Shown here one piece after another: positions 13,477 through 25,489 of a stretch of DNA of 64,000 nucleotides. The stretch's first letter is position 1. Each line of letters starts with the position of its first letter. Under the pieces are notes generated by a model that was not told the origin of the DNA, ran no database searches, and saw only the letters and a list, made by a program, of their open reading frames with translations. The DNA is taken from contig JAJEKV010000014.1 in NCBI GenBank assembly GCA_021234155.1, positions 6,465,563 to 6,529,562 of the forward strand, written 5' to 3'. A program made the translations under genes and the position numbers. The stretch comes from Isoetes taiwanensis (Eukaryota; Streptophyta; Lycopodiopsida; Isoetales; Isoetaceae).

Positions 13477-14109
13477 TGAAGAAAAAAATAGGACTATGAT
13501 ATCAACTAGATCTAGACAATTCAAAGATAAAAATTGAATGTCTATATCATCAACATAGTTTGCTCATCAAATAATTATATAATGGTCTTCAAGTTTAAAA
13601 GATTTAAAAGGTAAATCTTTAACCATTGAGGTTCTCTGATAACTTTCGAACCAAGCGTACCTAAAGTATCTTTGACTAAACTTGATCAGCCCAAGCACTT
13701 CCCGAAATGCGCATTGGGAACACACGCAAATCAACCATTCAAAGCACCATACATTAGATCCTTCTTTGGATGTTTTAAAGGTCCGGCCCTGACACGCTAT
13801 GGCGAGCGATTCGATTCCCCTTTGGGATCAAGCAAGTTTTCTTTTTTGAAGCTAATTCCCTCCAATAAGTGAAATATCCCACATTCATAGTTCTCTCCCC
13901 AAAAGCGGCGTTCCCTTTTTTTTTAATATGGCGAGACCATTATGCAACCTTGAGTTTAAAATCTTCAACCAAAATTTGAACCTAGGTAAGCTCGACCTTT
14001 TCACGAGGACTTAATCAACTAGGTCATACTTCCAAGCGTGATCACGGTGTTTAAACATATCCGACTCAAACCCGACTCAAATGAAAATATTACATGATCC
14101 TTAACAACA
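13477..14109 (-). repeat. 3' LTR of the copia element
   Basis: Begins TGAAGAAAAA and ends ACAACA on the plus strand, so the TG...CA ends are kept. It matches 18,859-19,470 over its whole length, for example ATTGAATGTCTATATCATCA, TGGTCTTCAAGTTTAAA and CAAATGAAA-ATATTACATGAT. The polypurine tract abuts its high-coordinate end, which makes it the 3' LTR of a minus-strand element. Confidence 0.85.
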
Positions 14110-14118
14110 TTTCCCCTT
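14110..14118 (-). other. Polypurine tract of the copia element
   Basis: TTTCCCCTT on the plus strand reads AAGGGGAAA on the element's strand, immediately before the 3' LTR. This is the expected site of plus-strand priming. Confidence 0.75.
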
Positions 14119-14248
14119 CATGTAATATTTCTTTTCTTTGCTCTGATGGAATCAAAATCTTTTTAACTCGAAACACATATCTTGGTAATACTTTAGTCAT
14201 GATGTGCGATATTTGCTCTTACATTGTTAATATGGAGTTCACGGCCCT

Positions 14249-14541
14249 TTTTCCATGGTAGTCTTATTTCTAAAAATCACATATTTTATCAAATGATGTT
14301 TGGCCACCTATTGTCTTAAAATATTTCACTTTTCCACCATAAAATAAGACATGTCTTATTTAGGTTAGGGATAGATTTGGATTATTAATGGAGTCTTATT
14401 TTATTAGGGGTTTCCCATACATAAAAATAAGACACCTAATCTTATTTGAAAAATATAACTAAAATAAGGCGTGTCTTATTTTCATGGTTTCCACTAGTAT
14501 TTTAGTGGTGTCATATTTTATGACTACCATGCAGTGGAAAA
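14249..14541. mobile_element. MITE-like foldback nested in the copia element
   Basis: The ends are inverted versions of one another: TTTTCCATGGTAGTC at the left, and GACTACCATGCAGTGGAAAA at the right, whose reverse complement is TTTTCCACTGCATGGTAGTC. Inside are many AAATAAGAC words in both orientations, including the perfect 20-bp palindrome at 14,342-14,361 and a near-palindrome at 14,461-14,482. It has no coding capacity. A further GACTACCCAGGTGGAAAAA end occurs at about 14,621-14,647, so a longer version of the element is possible. The superfamily is unknown. Confidence 0.6.
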
Positions 14542-14711
14542 GCAAAGATTCAATTTATTATTGTCTCATTTTTTGGCCCAGGTCACAAATGGTGTCATAT
14601 ATGGTATATGGTAATTAAATTTTTGCGACTACCCAGGTGGAAAAAGTCTAAGTGTATCCAATCCTTTTCCAACCACATCCCTTATAAAAATGAACTTCTA
14701 AGTCTATATGT

Positions 14712-14948
14712 TTAGGCGGATTCATGCGGCACTGGATTCTTGGATATGGCTATGCAAATGGTGCTGTCACAAAACACCATTGTAGGTTTAGTCGAGCTAT
14801 ATTTGCTTTCGGTCGTTAATCTCCTCTCCCGGATAATCTCTTTGGCAACTAAAGTTCTTTGAGTTATACTTCGGCTTGGCGGCCGGTTGATAAGGCAACA
14901 TTTTTTTGTTTTTTGTACTTCCCAGCTTTCTGGAGCTCCACCTAGCAA
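14712..14948 (-). pseudogene. Copia RNase H remnant
   Basis: The minus-strand frame ends CDSTICIAISKNPVPHESA, which matches the conserved end of copia RNase H (Asp, then Ala-Ile-x-x-x-Lys-Asn-Pro, then His-x-Arg/Ser). In the intact family the preceding segment is the Ser-Ser-Thr-Glu-Ala-Glu region; here it is scrambled by indels around 14,840-14,900. The domain would remove the RNA strand during reverse transcription. It follows the RT in the expected order and is not functional. Confidence 0.75.
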
Positions 14949-15214
14949 TATTAAATATCCACGAGTTGACTTTCTTTTGTCAAGATCCCCTCTCGGTCTG
15001 GCGAGTCACAATAAGCTTTTAAGTTCGAGATCATCGAATTATACATTATGCCAAGATCCATAGGTGCCTTTGAGGTATCTCAAAATTCTTTTTCCTTTTT
15101 AATCCAATGAGCTTTACGGATCATTATTATACTGGCTGAGTATATTTCACTTGCAATGGAAATATCAGTGCGGTACAATTTGCAATATATAATAAACAAC
15201 CAATTAAAGATGCG

Positions 15215-15800
15215 TAGGGAACATTTTCCATTTGTTTTCTTTCATTTGCATTTTTGAGGACACATCCAGGTCCGAAATTTTATGTCAGGGAGCTATGGGA
15301 GGAATTTGCAATATTTGTAGTCTTTCATGCAAATCTTGCAATCATACTTTCAATATGCAACCTTTGATTTCGGCAAACAATTTTTTGTTTCCCCCATTTC
15401 TATGTACTTCTATACCCAAGAATCTTTTTCAATTCACAAGATCGTCATTTGAAACCTTTTTGTTCAAAATACTTTTGCATTGATCAAGATCTTTTCCCTT
15501 TAGCAACCATAATATTGTCATCAACATAAAGTCCAATGATGCACCAATCCTCCTTGTCCTTAAACCTATACAAGTTGCCATCATAATTCAATTTTTCAAA
15601 CCCCACGTTTTTGCAAATAACTATTCATACATTTGTACTACTCCTTGGTGATTGTTTCAATCCATAAACTACCTTTTTCAATTTCAAAACCTTCCCATTT
15701 CCTTTTCAAATCCAGGTGCTTGTTTCAAATATATTTCTTCTTCAAGATTTGCATTTAAAAAAGAACATTAGTCTTTGACATCCATGTGATGCACCTCAAG
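15215..15800 (-). pseudogene. Copia reverse transcriptase remnant
   Basis: Minus-strand pieces in order include NANLEEEIYLKQAPGFE (plus about 15,715-15,770), the segment after the conserved Asp-Val-x-x-Ala-Phe-Leu motif. Next comes GLYVDDNIMVA, with the catalytic YVDD at plus 15,517-15,528, and then ELKKILGYRS (plus about 15,410-15,440), the copia 'Leu-Lys-x-x-Leu-Gly' block. The pieces lie in different frames with stops between them. Upstream, 15,800-16,790 is the expected connection to integrase and is too decayed to annotate residue by residue. Confidence 0.85.
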
Positions 15801-16789
15801 ATCATGTGAGTTTTAATTGCAAAGCAAGATTCTCAAAGCTGTTTATTTTAACCAAAGGTGAAAAAGTTTCATCATAATCTAGATCCCTTTTTTGTGTAAA
15901 GCCTTGTGCGGCTAATTAAAACTTTAAACTTGTCGGGACTTTCTTTGCCGGGTTTGATTCTAAACACCCATTTATTTCAATGACATTTTATCTAAAGTTA
16001 GTTCGTCGGCAACATCATATGTATCAGTTCTTTTAAATGCTTAGTCTCTTCTTGCATGGTACGCCAACCATTGTTTTACAAACTTCCCATTTATAGCTTT
16101 TGGCGGTTCGGCATTTTCAAAGCTTAAAACATCAAATAAATGCTTTTCACCTTTCACATCTTGGCTGGGAAACCTTTTTGCTTAGATCCCTAATTCATTT
16201 TACGCCATGAAATTCCACTAATTTTTTATTTTTCATCTTCAAACATTTGAGCCTCGGTTCTTCTTGCTTTTTAGTTTTGGTTTTGGTTAATATCTCTCGG
16301 GATCATCGGTATTTACGCTTCTTCTCCATGTAATAATGCTCTATCCACTGTTTTACTGTTTCCTCTCAATCTTCAAGATTCATCCACATGAATAATTTTG
16401 TGTTTCCATCATTTCCTTTTCCATTTTAAACATCTTCTAGTTTTTCCTCTACAGTTTGGAGACCTGTTGTCTTCATGTTTATCCTGAGAGTATTTACCTT
16501 TGAATCAATTTATAAAATTGAGACTCATCAAAAATAACATCCTACCTATTATAATCTTCCTATATCACGGGATCAAACACCCTATAGGCTTTAGAATTCT
16601 GTCATAGCCAACTAGATAGGTGATATATGCCACTTTTGTCTAATTTTTCTCAATTCTTAGGGTACATGTGCAAAAGAAAAGACATCCATAAGCTCTTAAA
16701 TTATCAAAAAGAAGGCAACTTAGCTGACCCATGACATTTCAGGGGGCAACTCCATTTTGTACTTGATGTTGGCAATAGATTTTGAACAT

Positions 16790-17005
16790 ACCGGCCCGTC
16801 TTATGACTTCATCCCAAATAAAGTTTGGCGGACACGAGTACTTCAATATAGATCTAGCGCGTTAGCGGTGTTCTATTCTTCCTCTCTGCCACTCCATTTG
16901 TTGAGGTGAAAACACACCAAGTCAATTGCCTTTTCATTCCAAGTTTAGCACAAAACACCTTGAATTCCTTTGACAAATATTCACCACCTCGTCGGATCTC
17001 AAGCA
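16790..17005 (-). pseudogene. Copia integrase core remnant
   Basis: The minus strand reads through SPQQMEW or, in the next frame, GVAERKN, corresponding to the conserved TPQQNGVAER block of copia integrase. ARSILK (the family's Ala-Arg-Ser-Met-Leu) and a Phe-Ile-Trp-Asp-Glu-Val segment follow. Frameshifts separate these pieces. The domain normally inserts the cDNA into the host chromosome. The copy at 1126-2342 ends just inside this region. Confidence 0.75.
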
Positions 17006-17140
17006 TTTTATTTTTTCTTCTGTTTCAGAGTTGGACTTCAGCAATGAATAATTTAAAGGCATCAAAAGCTTGATCCTTAGTTTTTCGGACAATAACATCT
17101 TGTTTTTCTGCTGAAATCGTCTATAAATGTCATGAAATAC

Positions 17141-17416
17141 CTATGTCCTGTCATGCTTGTCACATTTATAGGACCACCACAGTCGATATGCAGAAAGACT
17201 AATATTCCTTTTGCCCTTTTGTTGATCTTTTAAATGGCGGCCTAGTTTGCTTCCTAGAACACATCTGCCACATAATTTGTTGTCAAGAATCTCATTCTTT
17301 GCTTTCGATCCATTTCTTTTTGCTAACATCTCTACATTTGTTAGATTATTTGTATGACACATTCTATTATGCCAAGTTTTTAAAGAAGCATACTCCACAA
17401 TATTCATACTAGGCAT
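17141..17416 (-). pseudogene. GAG-pre-integrase domain
   Basis: The 91-codon minus-strand frame contains WHNRMCHTN, the His-x3-4-His element of the zinc-binding GAG-pre-integrase domain, and later CGRCVLGS, its Cys-x2-Cys partner. Together they form the HHCC module that leads into integrase. This is the best-preserved stretch of the element. The frame breaks at the downstream end near plus 17,150. The homologous but more damaged copy is at about 1290-1560. Confidence 0.85.
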
Positions 17417-17689
17417 TTGTTCAAGATCAAAACCAAAAGATTCCCAAGTCTTTTTACCAATAAACTTAACTTCATTTCAAAGAGAATTTTACATTCAAGT
17501 TTCTCAAAAGTGACCTTATAATCAAGGTCAACCAAGTGACAAGCAATTTTCAACTAATCGGTGCACACAAAACTTCTTTGAATTTTCGAGGTTTTCTTCT
17601 AAATCAAATATTTCCAATACACCAATGTCTTCTATTCTTTGCAGGTTCCATCTCCACGGTACGTATGTCCGGCTTCTTCCTTTTGCCTC

Positions 17690-18760
17690 CTTAAGCATTT
17701 TTGAATCACAATTCCGCGGTTTTCTCGGCTCCCTGAATCTATTATCAAAATTTGTTACCTTTTTTTTTCAAATCATTTTGAAATAGACAAAATATTTGTC
17801 CTTTACCTGCTTGTTGTTTCATCAATCTCCTCCTCTTGGGTGACTTTGATTCTTGTACAATGTTCATGGTTGGAATTCCTCTTTGGTTTGATCTTCCTCT
17901 TCCAAATCCTCCCCTTGTATTTTGTCCTCTTCCCTTCCTCACGCCTTTTCCAAATTCCCTTTTTGGACTCGAGGCAGTTCTTGCTTGACCTTTCCATCAC
18001 AATTAACATCTAAATAATTCTCGCCCTCATTTTGGACACTCAGCCTTAGGATTGCCCATGTGGTTACAATTGTAACATGGCTAATTTTCTTTATTTATTG
18101 ATATTCCTCCCTCTTTTCATTTTCCAGCAAATGGGACCTCGGCCAGAATTTTTCTTCATCATCTAACTCAACTCCCTTTTGTGCAAGTTACGATTTCTAA
18201 TCCATTTGAACAACATGTTCTTTATATCTAGCAATATTTCTTATCAAAGTAGACAATTGACTATTATGAGATCTTTTGCTCTTGCCAATGATAAAATCGG
18301 TAATGTTCATTTAGATTATACACGCTCCATCTAGATCAGCTATTATTGAATCAAATTTTTCTAAAAACTTCTGTCATGTTGTCCTTTTCATATAGCTTAA
18401 GCTTCTGGGCTGTTTTTCTCTAAAACATCAATTTGAGATGAAGTTTTGATTTCATACTAACTTAATCATATATTTCCACATATCCTTTGAACTCATACCT
18501 CTCAATTTAAGTTTTATTTTGCTTTCCAACCTTACTTGTAATAATGGCTTAGGGCTTCCCTAACCTTCATGATATCTGCTTGAACACAATCCTCTAGAAT
18601 CTCGTGATGATCGATTACCTCCATCACTGCGGTTGAGCCCTCATCTCCCACCTCCTTGATTGCTTGATCCTTGATTGCTTTTCCATTGTCTGACATTGTT
18701 TTCTTCAACAAAGATGCCACAAGTTCTCAAATTCCAACACTTGCTGTCCCTTGTTTCCGG
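17690..18760 (-). pseudogene. Copia gag remnant with zinc knuckle
   Basis: Around plus 18,034-18,080 the minus strand reads CYNCNHMGNPKAEC, a retroviral-type zinc knuckle (Cys-x2-Cys-x4-His-x4-Cys) in which the His has become Asn; the sister copy at ~2160 keeps the His. After it comes a basic Gly/Arg/Lys-rich stretch (RGGFGRGRSNQRG) typical of RNA-binding gag ends. The N-terminal part up to about 18,760 contains short frames with stops. Gag would package the RNA; this copy cannot. Confidence 0.7.
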
Positions 18761-18847
18761 ATCAGAGAAACCACTATCTCCTTTAAACACATCCAATAGA
18801 TGTTAGCAAATTAGCCCCAAATCTTGTTGACATTGTTACATTGTAAA

Positions 18848-18857
18848 CCAGATACCA
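18848..18857 (-). other. Primer-binding site (initiator tRNA-Met type)
   Basis: On the element's strand the bases directly inside the 5' LTR read TGGTATCTGG. The first seven match the TGGTATCAGAGC site used by most plant copia elements. Confidence 0.7.
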
Positions 18858-18858
18858 A

Positions 18859-19470
18859 TGAAGAAAAATAGGGCTATATTATCAACTAGATCCTAGACAA
18901 TTCAAGATAAAATTGAATGTCTATATCATCAATATAGTTTGGTCTCAAATAATACAATGGTCTTCAAGTTTAAAGATTTAAAGGTAAATCTTTAACCATT
19001 GATTACTTCTGATAACTTTCGACCTTTATAGCTTAAAGGTAATGCATTTAAACTTGATCGCCCAAACACTTCGAAATGCATTGGAAACACACACAAATCA
19101 ACCATTCAAAACATACACCATACATTGGATCCTTCTTTCGTGTTTTAAGGTCCATTCGAGCTATGGCGACTGACTTGATTCCCCCTTTCTTAGGATCAAG
19201 CAAGTTTCCTTTTTTCAGCTAATTCCTCCGGCATGAAATATCCACATTCATAGTTCTCCCCAAGCACGCTCCCTTATTTTTGTTTAATATGGCGGAGGCC
19301 ATTATACAACCCTTAGGTTTAAAATCTTCACCAAATTTGAACCTAGGAGTAAGCTCAACCTTTTCACCCTAGGACTTAATCAAATGGTCATACTTCCAAG
19401 CGTGATGCGGTGTTTAAAACATATCCGGCTCAAACCATCTCAAATGAAATATTACATGATTACCAACAAC
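18859..19470 (-). repeat. 5' LTR of the copia element
   Basis: Begins TGAAGAAAAATAGGGC and ends about CCAACAAC; the partner is 13,477-14,109. The two differ by many substitutions and short indels, which points to an old insertion or an error-rich sequence. Confidence 0.85.
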
Positions 19471-19798
19471 GGTGTCCTTAGTTGGGAAAAACAATATTTG
19501 AAAATATCATTTTTCTCTTTCTTGTAATCCATTAATATAGTGTTGTAACTTAGTTTTCCATGTGTAGTAATATTTAAACTTATAGTATTATTTTGATGAA
19601 AAACAATGCTGGCTTAGCTAAAAACAACTTGACAAAGAAAATAAAGGTCTTTGCGGTTGCTAGGTTACTAGTAGCGGTGTTCTCGAGTTGGTTATTGTGT
19701 GGAGGAAAAGTTTTTCTTAGCGTGGTGTTACCAAATCTTGGTTGCAAAGCTTGCCATGTAGTTCTTTGGAGGATTTTCCTATAATAACAATGCATCAA

Positions 19799-20169
19799 AA
19801 GCTGCAATGTTTTTTGAAGAAGCGTGTCATCAATATATTAAAAGAATGCTAATGTTACAAAGCAAGTGAGGAGGAAGGAGAAGCGCCCCAAAGGACATGA
19901 TACCTCGACACTCCACAACAAACTCACGGAAAAATTGTAACTCTCTTCTTTGTACAAATGACCATCACCATCTACAACACCCAAGAGGTCCGCCAAATAG
20001 CAAACTTACTCTACTAATCAGGAGAACACGAAAGCTTTGAGTAAGCTTGTACACGAATCGAGGGAATCAGTTGCCAGGTACCTTCGAATCCCACAAGATC
20101 CCACAACCCTTGGCAGAAACTTCCAACCACACCAACCAAACCCGCTGCGGTCTTCTAAGCTGCAATGTT
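19799..20169 (-). mobile_element. 5'-truncated L1 LINE 3' end with target-site duplication
   Basis: The direct repeat AAGCTGCAATGTT flanks the element (19,799-19,811 and 20,157-20,169). The insert begins on the plus strand with a short T-run, then GAAGAAGCGTGTCATCAATATA, the reverse complement of a plant L1 3' end with a poly(A) tail. The first ~85 bases match another copy at 53,197-53,275. Only about 345 bp of the 3' end is present, with no ORF2. The TSD makes this a genuine target-primed insertion. Confidence 0.8.
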
Positions 20170-23100
20170 GGTGCCATGAGCACCTTTTGTGATCTTTTTG
20201 GGTAATTTACAATATTCCTTTTTGTCCTGCATGATTATTAGTCATATATATGGGCTTTGAAAAGCATCCTCCCATCATCTGTTCCAAGTTATTCAGCAAA
20301 CATGGAATACAATAAAATCATAACATCTTAGGAGAACCATTGGAATGGGCCGGTAGGTGTAAGATTTGTTAGGCTGCCCGGCGCATTGCCTAGACCTTTC
20401 GAGAGATGGGCCCCATGCATCAATGCAAAAAGACATTCAAAGCTAAAACTTGGACCCCTTGCATCTTGCAAGTCACTAATAGACTCATAGTTGCGGGCGA
20501 AAGGAACTTTTTGGGAACTTGGACTCAAAATGCGGAAGGAGGGCGGGAGCAGGATGGGAGCAGGAGCGACCAACATTGAATTTTTCAATTTTAAAACGGA
20601 TTTGGAGTTGCTTAAAAAGAACATCTTAGAACACTTAGAATAAAAAAATGTTTCAAGGGGTGAGTTGCAGAAAAACATGTATAGCTACTCAGGTACACAA
20701 TAGTATTTGAACTTTAAAACAACATTTTCATTCAAAGCATATATTTTAAGTTCTAATACATTGTCAGCCATCAAAATACATAACTAGTTATAGCATAAGA
20801 ACATAAACCATATAATATATTAAGTTTTCATCTGATTGCCTAGTATTCTTAAGTCATTTGAGAATGCACATCATTCTAAAAGTGCATGTTGTGTATTAGT
20901 TACTGGCCCTACAAAGAGGTGAAACCAATTTTAAAAATTAATGAGTTCCATTTCGTGCATTTTACATGCTTTTGCTACATAAAGGGACATATCGTCAACA
21001 TGGTGTCAACTATGTTCTTTTCAACCCCCACATTGTGCAAAGGTGTAAAACGTGAATGATGTTGGCTTCGGTATCCATCTATCTGATTCTTCAACAACCA
21101 CTATGGAAACAAAATGTTGGGTGCGCAAAAAAAAGTGTAAGCTTTACCATTCTACATGGACCCAAAATCGCTAGAATTATGATGATGACAATGAGCGAAG
21201 CCTTGAGACCTAAAAACCAACCAACCATCTCAATTTTCCTATCTACTTCAAAATATGCGTCATGACTTTACTTGAACTTCATATTATCAAGCATTCCCCT
21301 TGCCTCCCATTAAGCCTGCCATGTCTATAAAAATGAAATTCAAAAAGTCAAGATCGTCACCATATGATAACCCTATTATTATATCTGGAAATAATAACAT
21401 AAATATCAAGACAAAAGTGGAATTTGTGGTCGAGAAGATTTCTTTCAATGTCCTTGACAAAATCATGCCGATCTGGTTCCTTCATGGTGTCTAATACGAC
21501 CGTCCCTTGTTCTTGATTGCCTTACGAAGATGGACTCACTATCATTATCTCTATTAGGTTGTCCATGATGCATTACACTTGGTCATAGATCGAGAAAATA
21601 ATCAATCATTCTCTGAAGTCATGAGCATGGCATATGTGAAATGAATACCTCTTAATCTAGTTTTACGCCCTGTAATCGCTGAGTGGAACATAAGATCTAA
21701 TTTGAACTGTTATCAAGTCTTGAGACCATGTAATCCAACTCCTATTACATACGTATTTCACAAAAAACATGCATAACTTGCGATTCAAAGCTTCAAAATT
21801 TAAAAGCTTAATGATGGTCCACATACATTAGATATGTATTGGTGGAGAAAGGTGTACTTTGGGTACCCTCGCAATAAGGCATTTACGCTTCATTAACCCA
21901 TGAATTGAGAAGTGTCTCTAAAATAGATTTTAGATAATACGCGGAAAAAATGAATAATAATATAGACAAGAGCAAGCTCTTAGCAAAAATAAACATGAAG
22001 CTATGAACTTACTTTCGGAACTTGGAAGTCTTAGAAGATCAAGGCCTCTTAACATTTCTTCTTCTATTTCAGGCTTATTCTAGCGGCTGAATCAAAAGCA
22101 AGCAATATTAAATTAGACGTCATCATGTACATGGCTATCTCCAAGTACAATCTCTTAATATTTCAAAACACGTAATTTTTTAAAATAACCAAAAGAAATG
22201 CAATCTTTGTAGACCCAAATCTTACCATAAATCCTCTGCTTGAGAAGGTATTTTCGAGGCATTTTTATAGCAATAAGCAAGACTTGTGAATGTAAGAAGG
22301 GCCTGGTGGATCATGATCAATCATCGATATATTGCTCATGAAACAAAGCAAAAGGATAAGAAAAATGAATGTGAGAGCAAGCTAGACTAAAATCTTACGA
22401 TAAAATAGAAACTTAAAAAGCTTACTGTTGGAGTCTATTTTGGTTGAACTTCTACTAAATGATCTTGAAGGCCATATCACTTTTGTCAATCGATAGAGGT
22501 CCTGCAAAATGGAAAAAAAATATAGCAAAAGTAGACACGATCCAAGGCTACATAAAGGGTTCGTCTGACGGCAAAAAATGATCATTGCAGGCGGGGGTGG
22601 TTTTCTTCGGCAATGGGAAGAAGGAAAGGTTCGATTAGTTGTTCTTGAAGGAATGGGGGAATTTGGATAATGAGAGTTCGAAGGCGGCCGACCGTTTGGA
22701 GCGATCACTAGCATATGCTAGGCATATGCGACATATACCGGATATGCCCATATACCTATAAGCGAGGGTTTGACCCCGGGGGCAGCAAAAATACTACATC
22801 TACAAAAATTGCTAAAAACAATAGTGAAGAAAAAGTACGTTTGATAAAAACTAAGCGTGTAGAATTTTGCCAAGAGACCACACGCCATTTTAGCAATTTT
22901 GGATAAATGGGACACGTAGTCTTTTTTGAGTGCTATTTTTGATGTTTTCTTGCTAAATACAATGCTTAAAACAACACGTGGATTAAATATTGGGGTTAGG
23001 TGTACCTCTAAGTTTTATAATTACCATTTAAGCCCTTAACATGTTTTTAAAATTACTATATTGCCTTTAAATACATTGTATACGATGGGACAATATAATA

Positions 23101-25061
23101 AGTTTGAAACGTATAAACACTATAGGTAATTACTAAGACTTGTAGGGGCAATTTGATAATTTAATAGAAAGACTAGATGACGATTTTTACCATTATTTCA
23201 TTTGTGGTATTTAAATTAAGATTTTTGAACATGGCCTAGGGAATAGTATCTACTAGAGGCACAATTTCAAGTCGACGACAAATACAATGAATTTAGCATG
23301 AATGGATGCCAATTTCAATTGACTACATAAAAAAATGAAAAAAGCATTGTTTTTGTAGAATAGATAAAATAATGACAAAACATGGCTACAGATTGCAAGC
23401 AATTTGTATAGGCCATGGTATGAGAAACCTTCCCCCAAACCCCAAAAAAAAAAAAAAAAGTTAAAACACGACAATCTCAATTCCTTCATAATTTTCTTCA
23501 TCATTATTTGTTTGGGTATTTTAATTTCATTATAAACTTGATATAGATAGAAAAAGGTGTTATCTTGTCGTACTTTTCAACAAATTGTATTCCAACTCAT
23601 GAGAGCTATAAAGGTGTTGCCCACATTGAGCCACATCCCAATAAAAGAAAAAGAATCATAGACCAAGTTGAGAGAGACTATAACTTAATAATACAAAACT
23701 TATCACTTGGCGCCAAGGCCGCTGAACGTTTTCTTTCCCAGCTCATAACAAATGGCCTAACGTGCAACATCCTGCTATTCTACCAAGGTGAATAAGCTAC
23801 AATTTTTTTCTTTGAAATCGCAATGGCCTAAAAAAAAAAAGTAATGTTTAGGTTCTCTTCACCAATCAAATTTAGCTTAACATCTTCAATTATTCTTGGT
23901 AATCTATAGATATCACGGCAAGTCCAATCACAAGATGCCACATACACATCTTTTGAGGATTGTGAAAAATTTAACTAGCTTGATGGGCTAAAAATCCGAA
24001 TCCCACTCATCAATATTATGAAATTAGTGGAAAAGAGACGACTTAGAAATTTGGGGTCAAAGCCCTTCATGTTGCATGCACATTTAGTTCTTCACAAAAG
24101 TCAAAGGCGTTATCGTCATGGATTAAAGTTACCCAACTTATGGGCATTTGTTAGGCCTATATCACATTCGGGATCGTCATTATATTATAGTGTTTAAAAA
24201 AACTGAAAATGAAATAGAATGGCATCGACTTAGATATTGCATGCATGCATGGACTCTACAACTTCTTTTCTAAACTTACATAAAGTAAACTCAAATCTAG
24301 AACTTGATATAACACTTACATTATACAAAATACGGTTGTGCTCTCGAGCCAAACCTTCTTATGCGATAACATGTAAGGGCCAACTATACAATCTTGCCCG
24401 GTGTCTGAGATGAGATGACTACATATATCGGTATGTCCAAATGAAATATTCTCTTAGGAAAAGGTTCTAGAATTTGCCAAACTCTATAGAATATTGTTAT
24501 CTCGCCCAAAAAAAGCTATCACATATTGTCAAACCTTGAATCTCTCGGTGAGTAGAATTAAATATAGTTATCATCACCTAATATTTTACCAAACACATCA
24601 AAAATAATTTCAAAAAGGAATAAATACGTTCAAACTAGGCCTACCTCCCTATCTCTTAGAATGAAAGATTCCCGCCAGATTAAGGATCCGATAGATGTAA
24701 ACTTCATGTCGAAGTGGACCCAAGTGTGTGGCAATGCATGTGGTTCCCCAAGAGTTTGAAATCATATTTATTAACCAATCCTCATGTTTGCATTGCCCAA
24801 CAATCTTCCAGTTGCTTTTGTTTAAAGAAAAAATAGCAGAGTATGCAATCTATATGCATGGCATACATAGTATGCAATCTATATGTATAGCTTAATTTTA
24901 GTACTGGAAATGGTGAAAGAAAAAAGAAAATAAACATTATCTCACAATGTCATGTGCAGGGATGCGAGATGTACAAATGGTTTCCCATTAAGCTAACTAG
25001 AATAAACCCAATTCTTTAACTAACTTGGGTATGAATACAATTACCGATTAAAGTTAGCGGT
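20170..25061. other. Gene-free stretch
   Basis: I recognise no gene. Two frames deserve mention. The minus frame at 20,328-20,678 (116 codons) and the plus frame at 23,565-23,795 (76 codons, with a Lys/Arg patch NKRKR and an amphipathic-looking helix) are reasonably open but match no family I know. An A-run at 23,444-23,460 is not preceded by a recognisable LINE or SINE. The rest is AT-rich sequence without motifs. Confidence 0.4.
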
Positions 25062-25065
25062 AAAA

Positions 25066-25083
25066 GTTAACCGCCAAGTGCAA
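25066..25083. repeat. Left target-site duplication of the L1
   Basis: GTTAACCGCCAAGTGCAA, preceded by AAAA as L1 endonuclease sites usually are. It pairs with GTTAACCGCAGGTGCAA at 30,430-30,446. Confidence 0.8.
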
Positions 25084-25096
25084 GTGCATTCTCCAA

Positions 25097-25480
25097 GTGC
25101 ATTCTTCCCTCTCTCAAGTGTCTTGGTCGGACAAAGTTTGTCCTTTGGCTCCTTATTTATTTATTGTGGTTGCTGAATTATTAACCAAGGCGGTAAAACA
25201 TCACCAAAGGATTGGAAATCTTTCTGGTCTTAAGCTTCCTGACTCTACTTCTATTTGCATCCAACAATATGCTGATGACACTTTCTCATTCTTGGAAAAT
25301 GAGGCTCATAATATTAATTTCTTCATGGATGTCTTGAGCCAGTTTAGTGCTGCCTCTGGAGTGGACCTAAATTTATCCAAATGTGTTATTATTGGTGGCG
25401 GTGATATCTCTAATGTGGGTGGCATTAAAATTATTAAAACCTCGAAGTCACCAAAACTTCCGGTATGCCATTATCTCTAA
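25097..25480 (+). pseudogene. L1 ORF2 reverse transcriptase fragment
   Basis: The 127-codon frame covers RT blocks 5 to 7. It includes CPLAPYLFIVVAELL (family: Asp-Pro-Leu-Ser-Pro-Tyr-Leu-Phe), the catalytic QYADDT, and SGVDLNLSKC (family: Ser-Gly-Leu-x-Ile-Asn-x-x-Lys-Ser). It ends at LPVCHYL where the family has Leu-Pro-Val-Arg-Tyr-Leu-Gly. The 5' endonuclease and RT blocks 1-4 are missing because of 5' truncation. The conserved Gly-x-x-Gln-Gly-Asp segment before CPL has decayed. Confidence 0.85.
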
Positions 25481-25489
25481 ATTCCAATC

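Larger units (their letters stand above)
13477..19470 (-). mobile_element. Ty1/copia LTR retrotransposon, minus strand, degenerate
   Basis: About 6.0 kb. In transcript order (high to low coordinate) it has a 5' LTR (18,859-19,470), a primer-binding site complementary to initiator tRNA-Met, gag with a zinc knuckle, a GAG-pre-integrase domain, integrase, reverse transcriptase with YVDD, RNase H, a polypurine tract and a 3' LTR (13,477-14,109). Integrase before RT defines Ty1/copia as opposed to gypsy. Every domain is interrupted by stops or frameshifts and the LTRs differ by many substitutions and indels, so the copy is old and inactive. A MITE-like foldback is nested near its 3' end. I could not identify a target-site duplication. 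The same family left a second fragment at 1126-2342. Confidence 0.9.
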
